From assembly GCF_013694365.1 (NCBI RefSeq), contig NZ_CP059275.1:2005001-2069000 (forward strand): a stretch of 64,000 nt of DNA. Direction: 5' to 3'. Shown one piece after another: positions 1 through 8,290 of the stretch. Each line of letters opens with the position of its first letter. Position 1 is the stretch's first letter. The position numbers and the translations under genes were made by a program. This DNA comes from Limosilactobacillus reuteri. Its GTDB lineage: Bacteria; Bacillota; Bacilli; Lactobacillales; Lactobacillaceae. The notes beneath the pieces were generated by a model. That model saw only the letters and a list, made by a program, of their open reading frames with translations. It made no database searches and was not told the DNA's origin.

Positions 1-400
<400 letters not shown>

Positions 401-401
401 A

Positions 402-528
402 TCAAAGATTGTCTGATTAATTGAGTTAGCGATTATAATTCGTTAATTAAAACTCAAATAACGCGGTGTTCTCGGTTTATTGTTTTGTTAATAAAGAAAT
501 TAGATAGTATTTAGTTTTCAAAGTACAA
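402..528 (+). repeat. rRNA operon spacer downstream of 23S (127 bp, repeated at 59731)
   Basis: AT-rich spacer following the 23S rRNA. The same stretch recurs at 59731-59857, detached from any 23S gene. Its length of 127 bp is the module length found at many other junctions in the window. Confidence 0.8.
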
Positions 529-536
529 ATCATTTA

Positions 537-663
537 AGTGCGTCATTTGACGGACATCCTTTCATATAGGTTTGGTTCACTTAATATGATACCTGATGTC
601 ACGCCGAATGGCGTTTTTTATTTACCACCAACTGGGTGGCTAACTTCATTCTATAGTCCACCA
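537..663 (-). mobile_element. IS30-A left end, inverted
   Basis: 127-bp fragment which, read on the minus strand, is the left terminus and 5' leader of the IS30-type element called IS30-A here: terminal sequence GGTGGACTATAGAATGAAG, a GC hairpin (ACGCCATTCGGCGT) and the region just before the transposase start at 38324 and 60299. Other copies lie at 22921-23056, 36922-37048, 38209-38323 and 62407-62530. It abuts the next gene's ATG, so it is not that gene's natural upstream region. Confidence 0.75.
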
Positions 664-1986
664 ATGGATAGTACAGTAACTAACAACCCGCAGACAAACA
701 GCAAGCTTAATGTAAAACGTGATCCTGTCAAGACAGTAATTTTGGCTTCGATGATGGGAACGGCAATTGAGTTTTTCGATTTTTACGCTTACGGGACTGC
801 ATCTGCTGCCTATTTTCCCAAAATTTTCTTTCCGCAAATGACCCCTTTACTCGCAACACTTTTAAGTTTGTTGACTTTTGGAGTAGCCTTTGTAGCACGC
901 CCGGTAGGTTCCTTCCTCTTTGGACATTATGGTGATCGTTTAGGACGCAAGAAAACACTTGTGATCTCACTTTTAGTAATGGGAGTGGCGACAGTAGCCA
1001 TTGGTTTCATTCCTAGCTATCAAGTTATCGGCGTTTGGGGAGCATTGTTACTTTGCCTTTGTCGGTTTGTCCAAGGAATTGGGCTTGGAGGCGAATGGTC
1101 CGGAGCTGTGTTAGTAGCTACTGAAAATGCTCCGGCTAACAAGCGGGCATTATATGGTGCATTTCCGGAAGTGGGAGCACCAATCGGATTCTTCCTATGC
1201 AATGGCTTATTTTTTGCTTTAGAACGGGTACTAACACCAGCGCAAATGATGACGTTTGGTTGGCGAATTCCTTTTTGGGCCTCGGCTGTTTTAGTCGTTA
1301 TAGGGTTATATGTCCGACGTCGTTTACAAGAAACACCTTTGTTTAAGTTGGCTCAAGAACGTGATAACACAACTGCTTCGCCTCTTCGTGAAGTATTCAA
1401 ATCTAATTGGCGTGAAATCTTAAAAGGAACTTTCATCATGGGAGCAACCTATGCACTATTCTTTACATTAACAACCTGGTCATTATCATATGCTACAACA
1501 GCTTTAGGTTTTACCTCTTCGGAATTTTTATTATTATTAATGGGTGCAATTGCTGAATTCGCTGTTTTGATCATGTTAACTTCTGTATTAGCAGATCGTG
1601 TTGGTCGGAAAAAAGTTTTATTAACTGCGTCAGTAGCACTAGTTGGCTATTCCTTGGTATTCCCATATTTCCTTACAGGACAACATAACTTAGTTGGCGT
1701 TTTACTCTTCTTAGGACTAGGATTCTTAGTGATGGGCACTCTTTATGGTCCAGTCGGCGCTGTCTTGCCTGAACTGTTCCCAACCAGAGTTCGCTATTCT
1801 GGTGCAGGAATTACTTACAACTTAGCTGCAGTGGTTGGGGCAGCCGTTGCTCCAACTGTAACAACTTGGTTAATTGCTAATTATGGATTACATTCGGCCG
1901 GATATTATATGCTAGTTTTATCAGTACTAGCAGTTATTTCTTGGTTATTGACAAAAGAAACAAAGGATATGGATTATACTAAATAA
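664..1986 (+). CDS. MFS transporter, metabolite:H+ symporter (MHS) type
   Basis: 440-residue integral membrane protein with about 12 hydrophobic segments. The opening MGTAIEFFDFYAYG and the loop GDRLGRKKT after helix 2 are typical of the MHS branch of the major facilitator superfamily, which includes proline/betaine, shikimate and dicarboxylate:proton symporters. A second RVGRKK loop marks the start of the second half. The substrate cannot be read from sequence. The reading frame stays open upstream to 538, but that part is the IS30-A end, so the ATG at 664 is the sensible start. No ribosome binding site precedes it because the junction falls exactly at the start codon. Full-length for the family. 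Confidence 0.88.
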   Translation: MDSTVTNNPQTNSKLNVKRDPVKTVILASMMGTAIEFFDFYAYGTASAAYFPKIFFPQMTPLLATLLSLLTFGVAFVARPVGSFLFGHYGDRLGRKKTLVISLLVMGVATVAIGFIPSYQVIGVWGALLLCLCRFVQGIGLGGEWSGAVLVATENAPANKRALYGAFPEVGAPIGFFLCNGLFFALERVLTPAQMMTFGWRIPFWASAVLVVIGLYVRRRLQETPLFKLAQERDNTTASPLREVFKSNWREILKGTFIMGATYALFFTLTTWSLSYATTALGFTSSEFLLLLMGAIAEFAVLIMLTSVLADRVGRKKVLLTASVALVGYSLVFPYFLTGQHNLVGVLLFLGLGFLVMGTLYGPVGAVLPELFPTRVRYSGAGITYNLAAVVGAAVAPTVTTWLIANYGLHSAGYYMLVLSVLAVISWLLTKETKDMDYTK

Positions 1987-2661
1987 AAGGATCCAAGTCA
2001 CTTAACTGATGATGAAAAGAATCAAGTTAAGAACAAGGTCGATAATGCTAACAAGGATAAGTTCCCAGCTGGCACTACAGTTACAGTAGGCGATGACGGT
2101 ACAGCTACAGTAAATTACCCAGATGGTTCAAAGGATACTATTCCAGGAAGTGACCTAGTTCGTCAATCAACCGACGCAGATAAGACTACTCCAAGTGTTC
2201 CAGAAACCAAGGTACCAGTAACGAATCCAAGTCACTTAACTGATAGTGAAAAGGACCAAGTCAAGACTAATGTAACTAATGCCAACAAGGATACTCTTCC
2301 ATCAGGCAGTCAGATTACAGTAGGTGATGATGGAACAGCAACCATAACATACCCAGATGGCTCCAAGGACACTATCCCAGGCAGAGATTTAATTAAAGGT
2401 ATTTCTGGAAATAAGCATGATTCAAATTCTTCTAGTGGATCTAATGGGACTGTTTCTAATACTGATGATGAAACCAGTGGTGACACTGTCAATAATGCAG
2501 AAAGTATGAATGGAAATACAGCTAAGAGTGGTAGCAAGAATAATAGCTTAAAGACATTACCACAAACAGGAACTAAAGATGTTACGATTTTAGAAATATT
2601 AGGGCTGTTTTTAAGCTTATTCGGACTACTCGGATTAAAGAAGAAGCATCACGAAGAATAA
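1987..2661 (+). CDS. Rib-repeat surface adhesin, C-terminal part with LPXTG anchor (5' truncated)
   Basis: An open frame of 224 codons starts directly after the previous stop codon without a start codon, so it is the 3' part of a larger gene. It has two Rib-type repeats of about 80 residues, recognisable by HLTDDEKNQVK, TVTVGDDGTATV and YPDGSKDTIPG. A Ser/Asn/Gly-rich wall spacer follows, then LPQTG, a hydrophobic helix and the basic tail KKKHHEE. This is a sortase-anchored Rib/alpha-like surface protein. Related repeats occur at 50867-51451, possibly from the same gene. Repeat number and the N-terminal binding region cannot be recovered here. Confidence 0.88.
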   Translation, partial: KDPSHLTDDEKNQVKNKVDNANKDKFPAGTTVTVGDDGTATVNYPDGSKDTIPGSDLVRQSTDADKTTPSVPETKVPVTNPSHLTDSEKDQVKTNVTNANKDTLPSGSQITVGDDGTATITYPDGSKDTIPGRDLIKGISGNKHDSNSSSGSNGTVSNTDDETSGDTVNNAESMNGNTAKSGSKNNSLKTLPQTGTKDVTILEILGLFLSLFGLLGLKKKHHEE

Positions 2662-2820
2662 CCTGGAATAGTATCCTTTGAACCATCTGGGTAATTTACT
2701 GTAGCTGTACCGTCATCGCCTACTGTAACTGTAGTGCCAGCTGGGAACTTATCCTTGTTAGCATTATCGACCTTGTTCTTAACTTGATTCTTTTCATCAT
2801 CAGTTAAGTGACTTGGATCC
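2662..2820 (-). repeat. Inverted copy of Rib-repeat DNA
   Basis: Reverse complement of 1989-2147 over 159 bp, beginning right after the adhesin stop codon. It ends the adhesin segment as a snap-back. It encodes no complete product on either strand. Confidence 0.85.
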
Positions 2821-2823
2821 TTA

Positions 2824-3018
2824 CTCTGAAATGTCTCTTATCCATGATTAAGCACCATGAAAAATACCACTATCGGTATACGGACTCAATGGTCCCTGTG
2901 AAGGCATAATCACCTCACAATTTTAATATACCACTAATTCTCGATTTTTAAAGAAGAACCGGGTTGGTTTAGTATACTCTTCTTTTCTAAATATTTTTCT
3001 TGACTAATCGTAGGAAAA
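2824..3018. repeat. 195-bp repeat upstream of lacS (second copy 5566-5760)
   Basis: Nearly identical to 5566-5760, with a few substitutions. AT-rich, ending TTGACTAATCGTAGGAAAA. It contains no ORF of note. Because it occurs twice with different downstream DNA, it is probably the end of a mobile element or a repeated intergenic segment rather than a lacS-specific control region. TTGACT could act as a -35 box, but no good -10 box follows before the start codon. Confidence 0.6.
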
Positions 3019-3023
3019 AGGAG

Positions 3024-4976
3024 ATGAATACAAAAATCGATACTGCAAAAAGTAAACAGCATGTTGCCCGTTCCCGTTTTGCCTATTCAATGGGAGCCTT
3101 CGGGCATGATGTCTTTTATGCTTTACTTTCAACGTATTTCATTATGTATGTTACTGGACACTTATTCAATTCTAGTAACAAAGCATTCAACAATCACATG
3201 GTTTTATGGGTTACATCAATTATCGCTGTATTACGAATTGTGGAGTTGTTAGTTGACCCATTAATTGGAAACGCAATTGATCGTACTAACACACGTTGGG
3301 GTAAATTTAAGCCGTGGGTTGTCGGTGGTGGAATCATTTCAGCAATTATTTTAGCCATCTTATTCACCCCAATGGGCGGTTTAAGTCTTTCTAATCCTTA
3401 CCTATACCTATTGATCTTTGCTATTTTATATATCATTATGGATATCTTCTATTCATTTAATGATGTTGCCTTTTGGTCAATGATTCCTGCGCTATCATTT
3501 GATTCACATGAACGTGATAAAATAGCTACTTTTGCGCGGGTTGGTTCTACTGTTGGAGGAAATATTGTTGGTTTTGTTATTATGCCAATGGTTTTATTCT
3601 TCTCAGCAAATCAAAATGGCGGTACCGGTGATGATCGTGGTTGGTTTATTTTTGCTGCAATTGCCGCTGCTGTTGCTGCTATTACTGCTGTTGGTGTCGG
3701 GCTTGGTACTCATGAAGAAAAGTCATTGCTTCGTGAAAACAAAGAACAAACTAAACTAAAAGACGTTTATAAAATTCTTGTCAAAAATGACCAATTATTC
3801 GCTATAGCTCTCTCATATCTATTCTATACAACAGGAATCACATTAGTTAACAGTATGGAGCTTTACTACTTTACTTATATTTTAGGTGATTCAAAGGCTT
3901 TCTCTATTCTAGGTGGATTAAACACTGTTATTGGTGTTATTTCAGTTCTTACTTTCCCTCTCTTTACTGGTAAAATTAGTCGGCGTAAATTATTTTACGG
4001 GTCAGTTTCAGTACTTTTCCTTGGCTTATTAATCTTTGCATTTGCTGGTAAATCACTCATTTTAGTTTTAGTTGGTGCAGAATTATTCTTCATTCCACAA
4101 CCATTAGTATTTTTAGTTGTTTTAATGACTATTACTGATTCTGTTGAATATGGTCAATTAAAATTAGGACACCGTGACGAATCACTTACATTATCAGTTC
4201 GTCCACTGCTAGATAAGTTCGCTGGTGCTGTTTCTGGATGGATTATTGGACCAACTACTATTATTGCTGGAATGACTGCTGGTGCCACTGCAGCAACAGT
4301 TACTGCTGCAGGTGCTGCTAAGTTTAAGCTAGTAATGTTCCTAGCCCCTGCTATCTTGATCCTCATTAGTGTATTTATCTTTGCAAAAAAGGTTAAACTT
4401 GATGAAAAGATGCACGCCAAGATCGTTGCTGAACTTGAAAAGACTTGGGGAGATCACCTTGAAGATGCTGACAGCGACAACCCTCAAACAGTATCTGTTT
4501 CTACCCCACAACCTGGCGTTACTGATATTACATCACCAGTTGCCGGTACACTTGTTAACTTAAAAGACGTTAACGATGAAAACTTTGCTTCTGGGAACAT
4601 GGGTAAAGGATTCGCTATAAAACCATCTGATGGTAAAGTAATTGCTCCATTTAGCGGAACAGTACGAGCAACTTTCTCTACTCGTCACGCAATCGGGCTT
4701 GAATCTGACAATGGTATTATGTTACTGATCCACGTTGGTATTGATACTGTTAAGCTTCGTGGTACTGGATTCATTAGTTACTTTGATAAGGATCAACACT
4801 TTAACAAAGGTGACGAATTAATGGAATTCTGGGACCCGGCAATCAAGAAAGCTGGCCTTGATGATACTGTCATGGTAACAGTTACTAACAGTAAAGACTT
4901 CGATATTAAATTATTGAAAGATGCTGGTGAAAAGGTAACCACTATTGATATCGTCATGGAAGTTACTAAAAAGTAA
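3024..4976 (+). CDS. lacS: Lactose/galactoside permease with C-terminal PTS EIIA domain
   Basis: 650-residue LacS-type protein: an N-terminal glycoside-pentoside-hexuronide permease (residues ~10-460, about 12 membrane helices, opening RFAYSMGAFGHDVFY) fused to a cytosolic EIIA-Glc-like domain (~490-650). The EIIA domain carries the phosphorylatable histidine in LLIHVGIDTV (His570) and the partner histidine in STRHAIG (His555). LacS imports lactose or related galactosides by H+ symport or exchange, and HPr-dependent phosphorylation of EIIA modulates transport. A raffinose or other oligosaccharide substrate is possible. The start at 3024 follows AAAGGAG with almost no spacing, so the exact start is uncertain. 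No beta-galactosidase gene is present nearby. Confidence 0.9.
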   Translation: MNTKIDTAKSKQHVARSRFAYSMGAFGHDVFYALLSTYFIMYVTGHLFNSSNKAFNNHMVLWVTSIIAVLRIVELLVDPLIGNAIDRTNTRWGKFKPWVVGGGIISAIILAILFTPMGGLSLSNPYLYLLIFAILYIIMDIFYSFNDVAFWSMIPALSFDSHERDKIATFARVGSTVGGNIVGFVIMPMVLFFSANQNGGTGDDRGWFIFAAIAAAVAAITAVGVGLGTHEEKSLLRENKEQTKLKDVYKILVKNDQLFAIALSYLFYTTGITLVNSMELYYFTYILGDSKAFSILGGLNTVIGVISVLTFPLFTGKISRRKLFYGSVSVLFLGLLIFAFAGKSLILVLVGAELFFIPQPLVFLVVLMTITDSVEYGQLKLGHRDESLTLSVRPLLDKFAGAVSGWIIGPTTIIAGMTAGATAATVTAAGAAKFKLVMFLAPAILILISVFIFAKKVKLDEKMHAKIVAELEKTWGDHLEDADSDNPQTVSVSTPQPGVTDITSPVAGTLVNLKDVNDENFASGNMGKGFAIKPSDGKVIAPFSGTVRATFSTRHAIGLESDNGIMLLIHVGIDTVKLRGTGFISYFDKDQHFNKGDELMEFWDPAIKKAGLDDTVMVTVTNSKDFDIKLLKDAGEKVTTIDIVMEVTKK

Positions 4977-5243
4977 ATGAATAAAACATTTATGAGCGGC
5001 TATTACCAAGGTGTCATCGAAACAGCCCCTACTACTCTTTCTGCTGCTAAAACAGAACAGTTAGCAATTACGATGACAATCCTCCATTTACGTCATGCTG
5101 GAATAAACATTACATCAATCCATGATTTTCTTGTCAACGATCTTCATGCAAATGAACGCCTTGTAAATAAGTATATTAATTTAAATGCTGATGGGTTAGA
5201 AACTATTCAGGCCCAAGTTATAGCAATCGCTTTCAACCAATAA
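4977..5243 (+). CDS. Hypothetical protein, 88 aa
   Basis: Small soluble-looking protein (starts MNKTFMSGYYQG, ends AIAFNQ). I do not recognise the family. It is mostly helical in appearance, with no signal peptide, membrane segment or metal-binding motif. Its ATG directly abuts the lacS stop codon with no ribosome binding site, so its real neighbour is unknown. Confidence 0.55.
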   Translation: MNKTFMSGYYQGVIETAPTTLSAAKTEQLAITMTILHLRHAGINITSIHDFLVNDLHANERLVNKYINLNADGLETIQAQVIAIAFNQ

Positions 5244-5378
5244 AAATCATAACCACCCGTCAAACGGGTGGTTTGCACATCGGCTATAAGCCGATAATAA
5301 AAGCCGGCGTCTCAAGGCGCTGGCTTTCGCTTTGCTCAAGCCAAAATGCTCTGACTACTTTGCCACCGCTTCGGTGCA
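5244..5378 (-). mobile_element. IS200-type right end, inverted
   Basis: Reads on the minus strand as the region downstream of the IS200 transposase at 53183-53641: the CACCGC..GCGGTG hairpin, then GAGACGCCGGCTT. It continues further than the copies at 13583 and 53642, into two more hairpins: ATCGGCT..AGCCGAT around 5279-5296 and ACCACCCGT..ACGGGTGGT around 5252-5272. The second, followed by T-rich sequence on the minus strand, looks terminator-like. No protein is encoded. Confidence 0.6.
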
Positions 5379-5505
5379 GTACTTTGCCTTAGACTTCCTT
5401 CAGATTCCACCTCGCAGTGGACACCCTTGTCCTCAGCTCATGGTTCCGACTACTACGGCCCATAGCGGACTCTCACCGCCTAGCTAATACCCATGCCAGG
5501 CGCAC
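5379..5505 (-). mobile_element. Group II intron 5' end, inverted (127 bp)
   Basis: On the minus strand this begins GTGCGCCTGGCATGGG. GTGCG at the first nucleotides is the group II intron 5' boundary consensus. It then follows domain I as seen contiguously at 24592-25025. It stops after 127 bp. Other 5'-end copies are at 8087-8213, 20013-20210, 29298-29422 and 43291-43415. Confidence 0.8.
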
Positions 5506-5565
5506 AAGAAAAACGACCTCATCCAAAACTGAACAAGGTCGCCATGGTAGCTTGTATGAATAAAA

Positions 5566-5760
5566 CTCTGAAATGTCTCTTATCCATGATTAAGCACCAT
5601 AAAAAATACCACTATCGGTATACGGACTCAATAGTCCCTGTGAAGGCATAACCACCTCACAATTTTAATATACCACTAATTCTCGATTTTTGAAGAAGAA
5701 CCGGGTTGGTTTAGTATACTCTTCTTTTCTAAATATTTTTCTTGACTAATCGTAGGAAAA
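5566..5760. repeat. 195-bp repeat, second copy
   Basis: Second copy of the sequence upstream of lacS (2824-3018), followed here by different DNA. No ORF. The preceding 5506-5565 contains nothing I can assign. Confidence 0.6.
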
Positions 5761-5900
5761 CGGGAGCGAGACAGAAGTCACTCGTGACTTCGTTTTCGAG
5801 TCCCCGCAAGCAACAATAGGCCTTCAGCGTTCGACTTTGCCGGACGCTGAAGGCCATTGTTGTACTGCGCTGTTCGTATTTTGTGGAAGTGACCTAACTT
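5761..5900. other. Non-coding segment with strong hairpin
   Basis: Between the 195-bp repeat and the cls start codon. It has two inverted repeats: GAAGTCAC..GTGACTTC near 5773-5792, and a long stem CAACAATAGGCCTTCAGCGT / ACGCTGAAGGCCATTGTTG (5811-5830 with 5844-5862). The long hairpin lacks a T-run, so it is not a classic terminator. It may belong to an IS terminus; family not identified. Confidence 0.45.
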
Positions 5901-7376
5901 ATGTCACAGCTCATGGCATTAACATGGACAATTATTTGGTGGTGTTTGCTACTGGTTATTCTCGTCAATGAAATTGCGGCCATTTATACTGTTTTCCGTG
6001 AAAAGCGGGATATTGCTGCAACTTGGGCATGGTTATTGGTGCTAACGCTGATTCCTGGTTTTGGCTTTATATTATATGCATTCTTTGGACGAAAATTACC
6101 ACATAAACAATTAGCCCGAATAAAATCCCAAACGCAACTAAAATTAAAACAAGCACTAGAAAGGCAGAAGCAACAATTCATCAATATGCCGAAGCCTAAA
6201 GATCAAACCGTCCAGATTTATCGGCGGACCATCATGCTTTTTCAAAGTATTGATGACTCATTTTTAACGCGGCACAATGCCGTTAATATTTTTACAAATG
6301 GTAATGCGCTTTTTAAGAAAATGTTTGATGATATTGCAGCAGCAAAAAAGAGTATCCATATTGAGTTTTATACAATTTATAATGATCAAATTGGTAATGA
6401 ATTACGGACGTTACTTGAACAAAAGGCCGCTGAGGGAGTAGAAGTGCGAGTTCTCTACGATTCATGGGGGTCGATGGGAGTCTGGCCAAGTTTTTATGAT
6501 CATTTACGTGAAGTCGGTGGTTATGCGGCCCCGTTCCTGATGTCGCGAAGTAACTTCTTTGATTTTCGGATAAACTACCGTGACCACCGGAAAATCATTG
6601 TTATTGATGGTGAGATTGGGTATGTTGGTGGTTTTAATGTTGGCGATCAATACCTAGGACGCGTTCCTAAATTTGGCCCATGGCGTGATACCCACCTTCG
6701 AATTGTCGGTGGTGGCGTTTATGGTCTTCAGCGACGGTTTATCGGCGACTGGAATGCATCAATGAAAAAGGATGAAGATAAGATTGTGCATTACCATCCT
6801 TACTTTCAACCAATTAGAGTTCATGGGGACGTTGCATTGCAGACTGTCTCTAGTGGTCCTGAAGCGCCATTGGAAAAAATTAAAATGGGGTATTTACGTC
6901 TAATTAATGCAGCGCAGGACCATATTTGGATCCAAACTCCCTATCTGATCCCCGACGATAGTATATTGGATGCGTTAAAAGTGGCAGCTCATTCAGGAAT
7001 CGATGTACGGATAATGATTCCTTCAATGCCAGATCATGCTTTTGTATATCGGGCAACGCAGTATTATGCTCGTGAGCTCGCTAATCATGGTGTAACAATT
7101 TATTACTATCAAAAAGGTTTCCTTCATGCCAAAACAATGATGATTGATGGTCGGATGGCTTCTGTTGGATCTGCTAACCTTGACTTTCGGAGTTTTAAAT
7201 TAAACTTCGAAATTAATGCCTTTATTTACAATCAAAATACGGTAGACGATCTTGAGCGAATTTTTGTTAATGATATTCGTAACTGTCGGGTGATTACACC
7301 AGCAATGTTTGCAGAGCAACCACGCTGGTTGAAGTTTAAGCAAACAGTGTCACGTCTGCTGTCCCCAATTTTATAA
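5901..7376 (+). CDS. cls: Cardiolipin synthase
   Basis: 491 residues. Two N-terminal membrane helices (~10-60) precede two phospholipase D domains. Both HKD active-site motifs are intact: HRKIIVIDGEIGYVGG (His229) and HAKTMMIDGRMASVGSAN (His409). The enzyme condenses two phosphatidylglycerol molecules into cardiolipin and glycerol at the cytoplasmic membrane. Length and architecture match Firmicute Cls proteins. The ATG directly follows unrelated repeat DNA and the stop codon directly abuts the next ATG, so promoter and operon context are lost. Confidence 0.93.
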   Translation: MSQLMALTWTIIWWCLLLVILVNEIAAIYTVFREKRDIAATWAWLLVLTLIPGFGFILYAFFGRKLPHKQLARIKSQTQLKLKQALERQKQQFINMPKPKDQTVQIYRRTIMLFQSIDDSFLTRHNAVNIFTNGNALFKKMFDDIAAAKKSIHIEFYTIYNDQIGNELRTLLEQKAAEGVEVRVLYDSWGSMGVWPSFYDHLREVGGYAAPFLMSRSNFFDFRINYRDHRKIIVIDGEIGYVGGFNVGDQYLGRVPKFGPWRDTHLRIVGGGVYGLQRRFIGDWNASMKKDEDKIVHYHPYFQPIRVHGDVALQTVSSGPEAPLEKIKMGYLRLINAAQDHIWIQTPYLIPDDSILDALKVAAHSGIDVRIMIPSMPDHAFVYRATQYYARELANHGVTIYYYQKGFLHAKTMMIDGRMASVGSANLDFRSFKLNFEINAFIYNQNTVDDLERIFVNDIRNCRVITPAMFAEQPRWLKFKQTVSRLLSPIL

Positions 7377-7961
7377 ATGGCAGAAATATATTTACGACGC
7401 GCCCAGCTTCAAGATTTAACGGCGATTATGAAAATAATTGATGATGCAAAAGAGCTTCTAAAGAAAAATGGTAGTCCGCAATGGCAAAACGGTTATCCAG
7501 ATCAGGAAACCTTTACTCAAGATATTGTGATGCAAACAAACTGGATATTAATTAATGATAATAAAGTAGTGGCTACTGCGACTCTTCAACTTACACCCGA
7601 ACCAACCTACCGCAATATTACACAGGGACAGTGGCAACAACCAGATGAGCCTTATGCTACCATCCACCGGGTAGCTATCAGCAGTAATTATCAGGGCCAA
7701 GGACTTAGTAAATTGCTATTTTCTAACTTGCTAACAGTTGGCCAAATGCAAGGAATTAAGAATTTTCGGGTTGATACTCACCGCAGCAATAAAGCGATGC
7801 AGCACATTGCCGAAAATTTTAACTTTAAGAAACGAGGAATCATTAAAGTTAATGACCAAAATGATCCCGAGCGATTAGCCTATGAACTAAACTTAGGAAG
7901 CCATCATAAGCTTACCCGAATCAATAATAATTTTATGCAACCATTGATTGATAAGCTATAG
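7377..7961 (+). CDS. GNAT-family N-acetyltransferase
   Basis: 194-residue GNAT protein. It shows the strand-turn VVATATLQL, the central IHRVAISSNYQGQGLSKLL with the acetyl-CoA pyrophosphate-binding Q-G-Q-G-L loop (motif A), and the following NFRVDTHRSNKAMQ segment (motif B). It probably acetylates a small molecule or protein amine using acetyl-CoA; the substrate is not predictable. Complete at both ends. The start abuts the cls stop codon. Confidence 0.82.
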   Translation: MAEIYLRRAQLQDLTAIMKIIDDAKELLKKNGSPQWQNGYPDQETFTQDIVMQTNWILINDNKVVATATLQLTPEPTYRNITQGQWQQPDEPYATIHRVAISSNYQGQGLSKLLFSNLLTVGQMQGIKNFRVDTHRSNKAMQHIAENFNFKKRGIIKVNDQNDPERLAYELNLGSHHKLTRINNNFMQPLIDKL

Positions 7962-8088
7962 AAAGAGACTGGGAATTAACTATTAATTCTTGGTTCTCTA
8001 ACAGTAAAATCCGGACTATGATTTTTGATCGATTCAAAAATCGTAGTCCGGATTTTAAATTATTTATAAAATTAGTCGCCAATCGACT
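7962..8088 (-). mobile_element. IS1182-B right end, inverted, with terminator hairpin
   Basis: 127 bp that read on the minus strand as the end of the IS1182-like element B (as at 33736-33859), terminating TTAATTCCCAGTCTC. It contains a near-perfect hairpin at 8006-8056 (AAAATCCGGACTA paired with TAGTCCGGATTTT), T-rich on both flanks, suited to act as a bidirectional terminator. Confidence 0.78.
8006..8056. terminator. Probable bidirectional terminator of IS1182-B
   Basis: Stem AAAATCCGGACTA / TAGTCCGGATTTT with an additional inner inverted repeat. A-run on one side and T-run on the other. The same hairpin occurs at 33769-33820 and 34744-34795 inside the transposase reading frame. Confidence 0.65.
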
Positions 8089-8213
8089 ACTTTGCCTTAG
8101 ACTTCCTTCAGATTCCACCTCACGGTGGACACCCTTGTCCTCAGCTCATGGTTCCGACTACTACGGCCCATAGCGGACTTTCACCACCTAGCTAATACCC
8201 ATGCCGGGCGCAC
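8089..8213 (-). mobile_element. Group II intron 5' end, inverted
   Basis: Minus strand begins GTGCGCCCGGCATGGG at 8213 and runs about 127 bp into domain I. Its bases (CCACCT.. GTGAAAGTCC variant) match the copy at 20013 rather than those at 5379 or 29298, so at least two intron variants are present. Confidence 0.78.
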
Positions 8214-8290
8214 TAGAAAAGATGAGAACTTATTTAAAAACATGTGATAGGATAGATAATGTTAAAAATAAAAAAGGGGTAAATAAGTCA

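Noticed and set aside
538..663. Longer N-terminus for the MFS transporter
   Set aside because: These 42 codons are IS30 left-end DNA found at four other places.
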